Of a DNA stretch of 64,000 bases, positions 1-10,461 are shown in pieces. Source of the stretch: Bimastos eiseni (lineage: Eukaryota > Annelida > Clitellata > Crassiclitellata > Lumbricidae); contig OY365815.1 in NCBI GenBank assembly GCA_959347315.1, positions 16,351,954-16,415,953 on the forward strand, given 5' to 3'. The notes below the pieces were generated by a model. It saw only the letters and a program-made list of their open reading frames with translations. It searched no databases and was not told the DNA's origin. Within the stretch, counting starts at the first letter, position 1; each line of letters opens with the position of its first letter. Both the position numbers and the translations under genes were made by a program.

Positions 1-751
1 AGAGGATGCCCTTATATATTGCGATAACGCTTCTACTGGGTACGTTTGCAGACTAGATTATCGAATACTAGTAGCCTTGATTATCTAAAGCTTCTGAGCT
101 AAAGTGAGCTAGGAGCTCTTCCTCATAGACTTACCTACATGTACATCTCAACGTAGTGAGGTGTGAGACAGTGGAGTATATGAGTGTCACTAGGTTATGC
201 CACCAGTGGTGAAGGCTTTGGCCGAAGTAGCACCTGAGTACTCTACGTGAGGTGGAAACCCTCCGCAGGAACTATGAAATTCTGGCTAGCGTGGAAGGCA
301 ACTTCGCTTCAGATACTGGACAGTATCAGAGCCAGTCTCAAGCCTAGAACTCCACTGTGGGCTAAGCGGGAGGGTCGAATGAATAGGTGCAGATACTCCG
401 TTTATAAAGAAATAGGCGAAAGAAGTCCATTGCAAAGACAGAAGTAGCGGAACACTCCGGAAGTGGTGATCGGGTTTGCAAGGACACCAGCGGGTCCTCG
501 ACCCATGGACCACGCAACAGCCTCGATCTCTGGAGGCAGACGACAGAAGCAACACAATTAGACAGAAAAGTTTGGAAACGGGGATAAATTTTGCATTGTG
601 CTCCTAGAGGCCTTCGACTCATGGACCAGACTACCATAGACTACTATAATATATAGACAAGAATAAACTAAGCCTGGCGATGGTAGAATTTAATAGGCTT
701 GGCTAGAATGCGCAAAAATAGACCATAAAAGAATATACTATGCAATAGGCT
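1..751. other. Stretch with no recognised gene
   Basis: No domain, RNA gene or repeat was recognised here. Short open frames at 247-637 overlap on both strands and show no splice pattern or domain. Upstream exons of the SOCS-like gene may lie here or left of the window, but none could be supported. Confidence 0.5.
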
Positions 752-907
752 TAGAGGCGGCAATCTCACTTTACAGGTTGGGGGGGGGGGGATACCCAAT
801 GAGATGGGTAGAAGATGTGAGTGGGAGACAAACATATAACGTGTCCTCTATCTGTAAAAGGCGGGGGACTTGTCCACTTCAACCAACCCCCGGGATCGCC
901 GCCTCTG
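752..907. mobile_element. hAT-type MITE, 156 bp, perfect 8-bp target duplication
   Basis: The left end TAGAGGCGGCAATC is the near-inverse of the right end GATCGCCGCCTCTG. The element is flanked by the identical 8-bp duplication AATAGGCT at 744-751 and 908-915, the size typical of hAT transposons. A G-run sits inside and no coding sequence is present, so it is non-autonomous. A related copy with the same ends lies at 25084-25225. Confidence 0.75.
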
Positions 908-1459
908 AATAGGCTAGACTAAAAAGAACTATAGAACACACTAGTCTATTTTTAATATAATAATAGAATACATCAGCTAAACTTGTTGTAGATTAGCTTA
1001 GTTTACAAGGGAATGGAAAGGATTGAAAAAAACTATGTTGCGTTGTATTAGAGATTGAATCGATCAAGACAAGATTTAATACCATGGAGTAAGATATTTT
1101 AATTCCAACTCTCATCTATTGACAATTCAACATATACGATTTAGCAATGCAAATTGATTGAGCTCATCATATAGCGCCCTCGTACGATGCCTCGTTATCG
1201 ACTGTTACGACTTCATTTATATAGGACTAATAGAACATGAAAATGAGCTATGCGAGAACTGTACGCAAGAGGGCATGTCAATTACAACTTAATGCAAGCG
1301 CCATCTCGTGTTCATGTCGTGTATAAACATACTTCATTTCCACCTTAATTACACAGATACACTCGCATGGACCATCATACATACATCTATATATAATTAT
1401 ATAGATGTATACAATTACACGAGTCAATAATATGCACACCCAGTGCAGCCTGTTGTGGG

Positions 1460-1493
<34 letters not shown>

Positions 1494-2047
1494 ACTCTGG
1501 AGTATATAAATATCCTTCAATTTCCCAGCACTCATCTCCTGGACAGTTTCGATGGAAAATGAGTCTCACCTGATTTGATAGCTTTATTTATTAGGGTCCT
1601 GTAGAGGATTATAAGATTGGGGCACGTATACATCAACCATAATACCCATAATTCCGGGGAACAGTTGCGCATTTTTTATCACCCGCGAGTTGGAGGTACG
1701 ACGTCAGTATACGCAGACAAAATGTAAGAGCAGGTCCTATACGTTTTCTCCAGCGACTGTGTGGCCTCAGCCCTGTTCATTTTCAATGTGATTATTGGGT
1801 GATATCCTTCATCCATGCATGGCCTTTTTTACGCTCGTCGTAATTATAGGCCGTAGGCATTCGTAGACCACTAACTATCAGATCTGAATTAAAGCTAAAC
1901 GCATAATTACTATTTGAGTGCAATTTGATCATTTTATAAAGCCTAGGTTCCTAAGTTTAAAAATAGACACCCACAAAGTCAGCATTTTATTTTTAGATTT
2001 ATGACGTTTTTAGTTTTGACTAAAGTCTAAATAAAAACTGAAAAGTT
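908..2047. other. Stretch with no recognised gene
   Basis: AT-rich sequence with a (TA)n microsatellite at 1461-1491. The open frames over it are products of the dinucleotide repeat. Nothing else was recognised. Confidence 0.5.
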
Positions 2048-2055
2048 ATTATTTA

Positions 2056-2151
2056 CAGTGCTGGACACGAGACCAAAACCTCGAGACCAAGACCAAGACC
2101 GCAGTTTTCCGGTCTCGAGACCAAGACCGCGGTCTCGAGACCACAACCCTG
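2056..2151. mobile_element. 96-bp hAT-type miniature element with GAGACC repeats
   Basis: It starts CAGTGCTGGACACGAGACC and ends GAGACCACAACCCTG, matching the ends of the 823-bp element at 9043-9865. The 8-bp duplication ATTATTTA is perfect at 2048-2055 and 2152-2159. The interior is almost only GAGACCAAGACC-like units, so this is an extreme deletion derivative that was still able to move. Confidence 0.8.
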
Positions 2152-2430
2152 ATTATTTAATTTTATTATATTTTGATATACTGACATTTGAACACGGGGA
2201 CCTAAAACGTTATGGCGCACAATCAGACGAAGGCTGTAGTCGCAGTATCCATTAGGAACAGTAGGCGCTGTGCGTAGGATATGAGAATCTTCAAGAGACA
2301 AACGCAAGTCGAAGAGATATTGATAACGGAAGTTTATTTATTGAAAATGATGCGAAATAAAAAGCAACAGGATCACACATCTCTAAGCCAGCCTTAACAT
2401 TTATCAAGTATAGTAACACAAACAGATACA

Positions 2431-2452
2431 CGGAGAGAGACAGACAGTGAAG

Positions 2453-2484
<32 letters not shown>

Positions 2485-2538
2485 GAGATAGACAGAGACA
2501 GAGAGACAGAGAGAGAGACAGAGACAGAGACAGAGAAA
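2431..2538. repeat. (GA)n/(GACA)n microsatellite
   Basis: Imperfect GAGA and GACA units over about 100 bp. The leucine/serine-rich frame read on the minus strand here is an artefact of the repeat. Confidence 0.85.
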
Positions 2539-2969
2539 CTCCATCGACTCTCCTCTTCACTTCTCCTCCTCCCATCCTTCTATCCTTCTGCTCTCCCCGC
2601 TTACAACTAAAAGCTATTGACATAACCATGGGCCGGCAGGGCCCTCAACTGCGCAGAGAGAGTCGAGACCGCATCTGAAGAGAGTAGCCACATTCTCTGA
2701 GCTATGACATAATGCGAATGGCCCCAAAAGGTCCATTTGAACAATCGACGATGTCCGAAATCTGAAGTTAGACTACCGACCGAAATATCGTATCTTGTTC
2801 AGATCGCAGTCTTCCTTCTGTCTTCATCGAGGACCGTGTCCAACGGTAACCTCTCCGTTCTCCATATGTCAGGTCAATCGATCTGAACTGAAAGCAACGC
2901 TGATTGAATCTAATTGATCGACTAAGCTTCATTACATCGATCGGTGCTTTAGACGCTTTCGACGGAGAC
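2539..2969. other. Stretch with no recognised gene
   Basis: Unique-looking sequence between two tandem repeats. No exon or RNA was recognised. Confidence 0.45.
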
Positions 2970-3190
2970 TGGATTGAACCGGATTAAACTGGCATAACCC
3001 GGATTGAACTGGATTGAACTGATTTGAACTGAATTGAACTGGATTGAACCGGGTTGAACTGGATTGCACCGCATTAAACCAGATTGAACCGGATTAAACC
3101 GGATTGAACCGGGTTGAACCGGATTGAACGGGATTGAACCGGAATGAAGCGTATTGAACGGGATTGAACTGGATTGAACTGGATTAGGCT
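2970..3190. repeat. 10-bp tandem repeat (GGATTGAACT/GGATTGAACC)
   Basis: About 22 copies of a 10-base unit, mostly GGATTGAAC followed by T or C, with single-base variants such as GGATTAAACC and GGGTTGAACC. Ten bases is one helical turn, so the array is periodic along one DNA face. Non-coding. Confidence 0.9.
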
Positions 3191-3284
3191 TTGATTCGAT
3201 TTGATTCTATCAGATGAGATAGATGAATTCAATGGGATTGTGCTCGATTAATTGGATTTATTTTTATTTTATTTTATTAATAAA

Positions 3285-3475
3285 ACATTCTGTTTCTCTG
3301 CCCATCTCTGTGCCTCTGTCTCTCTGTTCCTCTGTCTATGTTCCTCAGCTCTGTCTCTGTCCCTCTGTCTCTGTCCCTTTATCTTTGTCTCCCTATATTC
3401 TCTCTCCCTTCCATTCAATGACTCATTGCTTTCTTATTCATGCCTTGGCTTCTCTCTCTCTCTCTCTCTCCTTAC
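3285..3475. repeat. Pyrimidine-rich CTCTGTC microsatellite
   Basis: Degenerate CTCTGTCTCTG units ending in a (TC)n tract. The serine/leucine-rich frames here are low complexity. Confidence 0.75.
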
Positions 3476-3534
3476 ACATTCTACTGCCTTGCTAAATCGT
3501 TGACCACCCTTCCTCTTCCCTCTCCGTCTCTCTC

Positions 3535-3783
3535 CCCACCCACATATTCCCCACCCCCACCCACATATTCCCCACCCCCACCCACATATTCCCCACCCCA
3601 CCCACATATTCCCCACCCCACCCACATATTCCCCACCCCCACCCACATATTCCCCACCCCACCCACATATTCCCCACCCCCACCCACATATTCCCCACCC
3701 CACCCACATATTCCCCACCCCCACCCACATATTCCCCACCCCACCCACATATTCCCCACCCCCACCCACATATTCTCCACCCC
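3535..3783. repeat. 20/21-bp minisatellite
   Basis: About 12 copies of a unit around CCCACATATTCCCC, alternating between 20- and 21-bp spacing because the C-tract differs by one base. Long frames are open on both strands (tryptophan/glycine-rich on minus, proline-rich on plus); this comes from the repeat and is not evidence of a gene. Confidence 0.9.
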
Positions 3784-4765
3784 ACATCCTCTGTTTACAG
3801 ATCAGCACTTTACTTAAACCCCTATGCGACAACATAGGACCATAGGACGCAGCTGACGATTGCGTTTTGTTAGGCGCTTATGGAGCGTCAATTCATTAGA
3901 CCATCGGTAGCTTTGATGGGTCGGAAAGTCGAATGGCTTCATAGAGCGGCCTCTGCTGTTGGGAAAATGGCCTGACGATGGCCTTGGTCAGTGCAGAAAT
4001 GGCCTCAGGATGGCCTTGGCTGTACACGACCGAATAAAAGCCGATGACAGGCGTTGCTTAAGATCCTGTTCTACGCGTTTTTATTTCCAGATAAGATGTC
4101 GGTTTCTTTGGAAACCATGTCATGTGATCTGATTTCTGAAATGTAGATGACGAAGATTATTTAAATTTAAACGGAAGAGAACGAGCATGCAGTCTCTTGA
4201 CCCAACTAACCCAGAGAGGCAACCATGGCATTACATTTTGGCGACATATGTTTCTTAGCCTCGGCCCATGAGGTCTGGTTCTCACCCTCGCCGGCTGCTC
4301 TTTCTAATTAATTTAGCTTGATTTCCGACCGAATAACACACAATTAGTAATATAAATAGTAATATTAGTAAATTAAAAAATATATTTTAAAAATCCAAAA
4401 AACCAAAAATTGACATTTTTTATAAAAAAACCAAATAACCAAAAAATCAAAAATTTTTGCGGCTCTGAAAGTTTGCAAAGTAAACCTTACAACATATATT
4501 ATATTGAAAATAATGGCTTAGTTTTACTTGACAGTTATTAGTTTGAACTTCAATAATAATTAACCGAATTGCTACAAGAATGCATTGCACCTTTTTGTAA
4601 TTGAGGAACGCGCGAAACTTGCTAACCTCCAGAGGCACTGCTGTGCACACATACTGTAATACGTCAAGCGACGTTTTCCGGACCTTAACGCGGTCGACAA
4701 CAAAATCTCTAGCGGACCAAATCGGAAACGCCGTTTGCAGCTGAGTAGCCCTGATGTTGTGGATT
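3784..4765. other. Stretch with no recognised gene
   Basis: AT-rich around 4320-4450 with A-runs. No exon, RNA gene or transposon ends were recognised. Confidence 0.45.
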
Positions 4766-4782
4766 ATATAACATTGGTTGCA

Positions 4783-4860
4783 CGACCTTGATTATATGAC
4801 CCTGGCTGCTTGACTTTGGCAGCATGACCTTGATCACATGACCTTGATTGATTGACCTTG
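4783..4860. repeat. 14-bp tandem repeat carrying TGACCTTG sites
   Basis: Six copies at exactly 14-base spacing start at 4783, 4797, 4811, 4825, 4839 and 4853. The core reads TGACCTTG exactly in the last three and with one change in the first three. TGACCTTG(A) is the reverse complement of the monomeric nuclear-receptor site TCAAGGTCA used by the ERR and NR5A families. Function is inference; this may be only a short satellite. Confidence 0.7.
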
Positions 4861-4978
4861 GTTTTGAGTCTGGCAATGATAGTCGAATCTTGAGGTTGAC
4901 CATCACGACTGGTTGTAATCTATGTTGTCTTCATCCTGTAGTCTGTCAGACTCAGCAGCAGACGATAGAACAGTCAGC

Positions 4979-5165
4979 AGGGAGGAGGAGGAAGAGGAGG
5001 AGGAGGAAGAAGAGGAGGAAGAAGAGGAGGAAAAAGAGGAGGAAGAAGAGGAGGAAAGGAAGAAAGAAGAAGAGGAGGAGGAAGAAGAAGAGGAAGAGAA
5101 CGACGAGGAGGAGGAGGAGAAGGAGGCGAAGCAGGAGGAGGAGGAGGAGCATAAGCCATAAATTT
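4979..5165. repeat. Polypurine GGA/GAA tract
   Basis: Almost pure GAGGA/GAAGA on the plus strand. Frames read as poly-Glu, poly-Lys/Arg or poly-Ser depending on frame and strand, so none is a gene. A second polypurine block follows at 5218-5500. Confidence 0.85.
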
Positions 5166-5217
5166 TGTCAAGCGTCCCTTCGGTCACATTAGGACTATGT
5201 ATGCAAACGGACGGACG

Positions 5218-5500
5218 GACGATAGGAAGAGGAACAACAGGAGGAGGAAGAGGCGGAGGAAGAGGCGGAGGAGATGTAAGAGGAGAAAGAGGTGTAATAT
5301 GAGGAATAGGCGAATATGGAGAAGGTTAGGAAAAAAGAGGATGAGATGGACAAGGAGCAGCAGAAGAAGTAGGAGGGAAGGAGGAGATGTAGATTGAGGA
5401 GGAGGAGAGAGAAGGAACAGAAGAGGAAGCAAAGAGACGAACGAGAGATGAGACTAAGAGGACAAGAAGTAGGAGGAGGAGGAGGAGGAAGACAGAAAAA
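5218..5500. repeat. Second polypurine tract
   Basis: Purine-rich (GGA, GAA, AGG) sequence over about 280 bp, less pure than the block at 4979. The two form about 500 bp of strand-asymmetric DNA. Confidence 0.75.
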
Positions 5501-6605
5501 AATAGGCACACAAATTAGACAAGCATATCGTAGATGTTTTAGGACTGACAAGTAACGGGACAGACATACATACATACACACAGACACTCAGACAGTCACG
5601 CAGGCATAACGCATCATCTGCATGAAATCAGCATTCGCATACAATCGGCCGGAAATGATCAAAAACTGAGAGTTTTATGAATATTTCAGGATGCCGTGAC
5701 CAGGGGGCATAGCGACCCTTCCCCCTCTGTCACCCTTTCCGAAAAGTTAACCGGGTGAATTATTTACGAGTGGATTTTGCACGAAGAACGAGACAAAGAC
5801 TCAACTGTTACCAACGTCCAGAGACTCCAGACAATGAGGACGGCGCATGTGTTTAAATTTTTCATGGCCATCTACATGTACCTCCTATGTACATAACAGA
5901 ATAGGAAAAGGTTTCCTAATAAAGCGTGGTCAACGCCGTGTACATATGGGTCAGTGCATGTATGTGTATGTGTGATTCACTGAAGAGGAGAATACCAGGA
6001 AACTAACATTATACGCAGTGTCCTGCCAAACCGTGTCATTTAAATATTTAAATGCAAGCAAACTAATGTTATGCAATGTAAGAATAAAATAATAGGCCTA
6101 GTAGTAATAATAACAAGGGCAATTGCCATTTAATATTATATCCTCTTATTTGAAAAAGAGACAAATCTAGGTGGCACAGACCTTAGGCACACCGCATCCA
6201 GTTAAAGAGATTCAAATAAATTGTGACAGCAGAGGAGTCGAGAGGACCGTGTAGATATGGGCTGTAAAGATAAGGTTTTTAACATCCTTTGCTGCTGCCA
6301 AGAAGAGGGAAAGGAGGAGGTTGTACCTAAGACGTAGTTTGTAGCGAGTTTCTGGTGAGAGGCGAGAAAAGGGCTCCTCAAGACATCATTTTCATTCTGC
6401 CTCACAGTATATTATACATACGAAATATATCCCAGACCCAGCATCGGCAGTAGCGGATGATTTCACAAAGTAATAAGCCATCGCTAGGATAAAACTAATA
6501 CAACCCTGGTGTGAAGCATCGAAATAGGATTAGAAGCAGTGTCGGAAAGCACGAAAAAGTGGTGGGTGCGCCATTAAAATAATCTTCTGTGTCCGTTGCG
6601 TTCAG
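5501..6605. other. Sequence upstream of the first visible SOCS-like exon
   Basis: Probably intron or intergenic DNA. The 3' end is a pyrimidine-rich acceptor tract ending in CAG at 6603-6605. No upstream coding exon was found. Confidence 0.5.
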
Positions 6606-6774
6606 TGCGACTGGTACTGGGGCAGTCTGGGCCTCGATGAGGCGGAGGACCTCCTGGCCAACCAAGTCGACGGGACCTTCATCGTCAGAGACAGCTCAGA
6701 CGCCAAGTACGTCGTCAGTCTTAGCTTCCGGTCTCTTGGATCGACTCACCACACGAGGATCGAGTACTCGAAAG
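6606..6774 (+). CDS. SOCS-like exon: N-terminal part of SH2 domain
   Basis: The acceptor is TTGCGTTCAG at 6596-6605. Reading in phase 0 gives CDWYWGSLGLDEAEDLL and then the FIVRDSS signature. The exon ends AAAG at 6774, followed by GCAGGC, a GC rather than GT donor. No in-frame GT donor exists nearby, and joining here restores the SH2 reading frame exactly. Confidence 0.85.
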
Positions 6775-8177
6775 GCAGGCAGTCATCTCTACTAGCGCCA
6801 CAGCAACTGCAACAAATAAACTACTACTATTACGCATAATACGTCGTCGTCGTCGTCATTATTAAATTATAATAATAAAAATTTAAATTATGATAATAAA
6901 AATTTAAATTATAATAATAATCTCGCACAACAATGGAGTTATCATTCTACACCTCCTCCCTTTCTCTTTATCTATGTATGTATGCATGCACATGTGTGTG
7001 TTTTATGTAGGCCTATGTATGTGTGCATATGCATGTTTGTATGTATGCATGTATGTATGCATGTAACTATGTATGTATGCATGTATACATGTATGTATGT
7101 ATGTATGTATGTATGCATGTATGTATGTATGTATACATGTATGTATGCATGCATGTATGTATGTATGTATGTATGCATGTATGTATGCATGTAACTATGT
7201 ATGTATGCATGTATACATGTATGTATGTATGTATGTATGTATGTATGCATGTATGTATGTATGTATACATGTATGTATGCATGCATGTATGTATGTATGT
7301 ATGTATGCATGTATGTATGTATGTATACATGTATGTATGCATGCATGTATGTATGTATGTATCTATGTATGTATGTATGTATGTATGTATGTATGCATGC
7401 ATGTATATATGTATGAATATATTCCTAGTTTCCTATACATGTAAGTAGGCCTTTTAACCACAATTCGTCGCCATCGATCATTAATTTTGGTAGTCTCAAA
7501 AGACGCAACATTTATAGGCCTCCCCCGCACTTCTCTTTCTTGTCCTATGTCTCGTCCCCGTAGTCATAATCGTATCTCATATAGTCGTATACTCATCATC
7601 ATAATTATCATCATCACCATCACCATCAGTAATTCATTGGCATCATCATAATAACTAGCATCATCATCATAATGATAATAATGACCGAACATGTGCATTA
7701 AACAATGTAGGACCATGTAGCCAATCATAAACTAATCTGCAAATCAAGCAACCATCCAATCATCTTTTCTAAGCTGAAGATCCTTTTCTTCCCGCAGGTC
7801 TGTTCCGGTTCTACTCGAAGACAAAATCACATGGTGCGCCGACTATTCCCAAGTTCATCGATGACACAATGGCGGCCTGCAGGACCGGCCAGAACGCCTT
7901 CTACCTTCGGTCCCGGGGCCCCGGTCTCCCTCCGGCCCCAGTACAGCTCCTCTACCCCCTATCGATGACCGGACGTTTCGATTCGCTTGAGCATCTGTCT
8001 AAGTGGGCGGCGCTTCGTCGCGTCCGGCAAGATATGATTGAAAATCTCTTTCTGCCGAAGGTCAAGGACTACTTGAAGGTCAAGCACAGCTTACCGTCTC
8101 TGCACCAACAACAGCAGCAGCAGCACCGCTGTACGTTCACACCGTCGTCATCTTACTCGTCCTCTTACTACGAATAG
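6606..8177 (+). CDS. SOCS6/7-like SH2 and SOCS-box protein, 3' end of gene (partial)
   Basis: SOCS proteins bind phosphotyrosine partners by SH2 and recruit elongin B/C-Cul5 ubiquitin ligase by the SOCS box. Two exons, 6606-6774 and 7798-8177, give 182 residues. The SH2 domain begins CDWYWG, has the phosphate-binding arginine in GTFIVRDSS, then VVSLSFRS and THHTRIEY. RSRGPGLPPAPVQLLYPLS next to SH2 closely resembles the linker of SOCS6 and SOCS7, so assignment to that branch is firm. The SOCS-box region follows (SLEHLSKWAAL, then FLPKVKDYLKVKH), but the usual BC-box cysteine is serine and the Cul5-box LPxP is LPKV. The tail is poly-Gln and Ser-rich, ending at TAG 8175-8177. The long N-terminal part is missing from the window. 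The intron has a GC donor. Confidence 0.85.
6838..6925. repeat. GTC and AAT/TTTAAAT short repeats
   Basis: CGTCGTCGTC followed by repeated ATTAAATTATAATAATAAAA-like units in the SOCS-like intron. Confidence 0.7.
6970..7432. repeat. TATG/CATG tetranucleotide array with 128-bp higher-order copy
   Basis: ATGT and ATGC tetranucleotides over 460 bp inside the SOCS-like intron. The landmark TGTAACTATG occurs near 7062 and again 128 bases later, with the intervening pattern of CATG and TACATG variants repeated, so a segment was duplicated as a block. All six frames are open with Met/Tyr/Cys/Val or His/Thr/Tyr/Ile runs; none is coding. Confidence 0.9.
7600..7692. repeat. (ATC)n-like trinucleotide tract
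   Basis: Degenerate CATCATCAC and CATCATAATAA units in the SOCS-like intron. Confidence 0.7.
7798..8177 (+). CDS. SOCS-like terminal exon: rest of SH2, linker, SOCS box
   Basis: The acceptor CTTCCCGCAG is followed by GT CTG TTC, completing the glycine codon begun in the previous exon (phase 1). It encodes LFRFYSK, the GPGLPPAPVQLLYPL linker, the SOCS box, a poly-Gln run from CAG/CAA repeats at about 8108-8127, and a Ser/Tyr-rich tail to the stop. Confidence 0.9.
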
Positions 8178-8196
8178 TGGACTAACTGGACAGATC

Positions 8197-8226
8197 GTGT
8201 GTGTGTGTGTGTGTGCGTGCGTGTGT
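8197..8226. repeat. (GT)n microsatellite in the 3' UTR
   Basis: Twelve or so GT units with GC interruptions shortly after the SOCS-like stop codon. Confidence 0.8.
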
Positions 8227-8243
8227 GGAGGGGCATCCCCTCG

Positions 8244-8249
8244 AATAAA
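8244..8249 (+). other. Poly(A) signal AATAAA of the SOCS-like gene
   Basis: A canonical AATAAA lies 67 bases after the stop codon. It is the first such hexamer downstream and fits a short 3' UTR. Confidence 0.6.
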
Positions 8250-9034
8250 ATTTGCATGTTACTGCTCGACATCAAACTCGAATTTCGCCAAAGACCAAGT
8301 GGCGTAGCGCCATGGAGCCAATTGGCAATTGAAGCAGCTGCTCCAGGGCGCCAAGGGCTAAGGGGCGCCTCCTAGGCCGATGTAGAAAAGATTTTCTTAT
8401 AATTTCGGTCGAGGGTTAGATTCACAAGCCTCAGCGTCGTAGCACGTACGCGTCTGACGAACGCGTGATAGATTCGCGGTATTTATCACGCATCAATTAA
8501 TAGCAGCCAGCGTCCAGCCCGTACGTATAAACAAACAACCTTCAATATCGGCATGCACACATGCTTTCACGTTATTAAAATGTAGCCATTAAGTGAGAGC
8601 TAAAAACTGGTTGACATGATTCCACTCGTTACGCATAGCGTAAATACATCCTACTTGCAAATATTTTGTCTAAATAGGTCGTTACTCATATTCAGATAAG
8701 TTGCTCGGCTGCATATAAACGCAGTAATTAGCTGTGTTCTTTGAAATGCACACATTTCAGCACTTTTCTGTTCGTTGATGGGAACTTTATTAAACATTTC
8801 TGTAAGCCTACTTCTTCTGTCCGTTGAGAAAACTAGTGCAGAAGATTGTGAAGAGTTGAACTCATTTTACACTGACTTTCGACAACGTCTCCATTCTGCA
8901 GATATTTCTGAAGAGGTCCAGTTTACCCTCCCAAATAATCCGTACATTCCATGAGAAAGTGCAGAACGGCAGTTGCGTAGTTTATCTTTTCTCTTACTTC
9001 TTCATCATGAATGGACCTTGCTCAGTGGAAGGGT
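8250..9034. other. Stretch with no recognised gene
   Basis: Intergenic. A short frame around 8820-8950 has no recognised domain. Confidence 0.4.
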
Positions 9035-9042
9035 GTTTGAGC

Positions 9043-9865
9043 CAGTGTTGGGCACGAGACCAAAACCGTGAGACCAAGACCGAGAGGTCCAAGATCAAGA
9101 CCAATACCAAGACCGGGTCGTCCGAGACCAAGACCAAGACCGGGTCGTCCGAGACCAAGACCGTGGGTCCGAGACCAAGACTATTTTTTTTATGAACCAT
9201 TCAATTAATTAAGACGACAAAACACAATTAACATGCTTAAAACATTAATTTTATTGCTAAAGAATAGGCCTACTAATCTTAATAATGGTCCAGAAAACAG
9301 TTTTACCGGCCATTCAGAAGTTTTGTGGGTTCAGCCATTGGTTTCGGCCTGAGAATATCACACTATAAATTACTTACAGTATACGATAGGTAAATACTTT
9401 AAGACATCTGAACAAGTAGATTAACGTTCCGTTTGAATGGTGTCGGCCTACTTGTACTCGGAATTGTAGGTTAACAGTGACTACACGTAGCCGACCACAT
9501 AATTATTAGATTGTTCCAAAACCATGAAATTTATTAAAGTAAATTTTTAAATGACTGGCCCGGGTGCAAATGCATTTTTTGCCCATAGTGACATGTATAT
9601 ATGTAGATGGTCAGCACGTCATAAATCTATAACAAGCGCGTAGGGCCCAAACATCCGGTGTCTCTAATAATCGAAAATAACCGACAAATATCGAAGAAAT
9701 TGCTCTGATACGGCAAATGACCAAGAACGCTAACCTAAGACGGAGACCAATCCCAAGACCGTTCCTTTAAGACCAAGACCAAGACCGACGCAGTCGAGGC
9801 CAAGACCAAGACCGATGCATTCGAGACCAAGACCTCAGTTTTCCGGTCTCGAGACCACATCCCTG
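9043..9865. mobile_element. hAT-type non-autonomous element, 823 bp, with terminal GAGACC arrays
   Basis: It begins CAGTGTTGGGCACGAGACC and ends GAGACCACATCCCTG. The 8-bp duplication GTTTGAGC is perfect at 9035-9042 and 9866-9873. Both ends carry GAGACCAAGACC-like subterminal arrays (9050-9181 and 9742-9855). The AT-rich middle has no transposase frame. The 96-bp element at 2056-2151 shares both ends. Confidence 0.85.
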
Positions 9866-10084
9866 GTTTGAGCAAGGTTCGCTCATAGGCGCCACAGAGG
9901 CCGCTACGCCACTGCCAAGAGCCCAATTTGTCAGTTCAGGGAAACCAGTTTATCACCAGCGCTATATATATACATATAAATATATAATTAATTACTAATT
10001 GCTATGTACACAAAACTATATATTGTATATAATGGTGCGTATGACTGCATTTAGTTAAGCGTTGTTTATTTTTTCACTTGATTT

Positions 10085-10312
10085 CTTGTTGCGTTTTCTA
10101 ATTAAGTTGCAATAAAAATAAATTGCCATTTATTAGTGCGTTATAGTTGCTACATGGGGGTCCCTATTTTGCGGGATTCGCATCCCTTCTGGGGCTCCCA
10201 TTGTAGCCAATATAAGTCAACCATAGTCGTAGCGGGGATCGAACTCGCTTTCTCTGATCTGACTGTCCGTCCCATGGTCCTCCCCACAATCGCAACGGAT
10301 CAGGCCACAAAA
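10085..10312 (-). mobile_element. tRNA-derived SINE (minus strand)
   Basis: Read on the minus strand, a Pol III box A-like TGGCCTGATCC at about 10300 is followed by a box B-like AGTTCGATCCC at about 10230, then a body and an A/T-rich tail. Spacing and boxes fit a tRNA head. No cloverleaf with acceptor stem is evident, so it is not called as a tRNA gene. Confidence 0.5.
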
Positions 10313-10461
10313 ATGTAAAGGATGGACCGACAAATAGTACAGGTGGTTAACATTTATACAGCTCTAGCATGTTAGAAGCAGACGGACAAAGACATGGGCA
10401 GACGCATTTGTCAAAGGGTGTGTGTGTTTGTGTGTGTGTGAGGCGTCCCAGAAGTAGCTTG

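Noticed and set aside
3434..3835. Long open frames on both strands (Trp/Gly-rich and Pro-rich proteins)
   Set aside because: Produced by the 20/21-bp minisatellite; no start context, splice pattern or non-repeat sequence.
4848..5192. Poly-Glu, poly-Lys/Arg and poly-Ser proteins
   Set aside because: All frames of a polypurine tract are open; not evidence of coding.
6972..7448. Overlapping Met/Tyr/Cys/Val and His/Thr/Tyr proteins
   Set aside because: Tetranucleotide microsatellite inside a well-supported intron.
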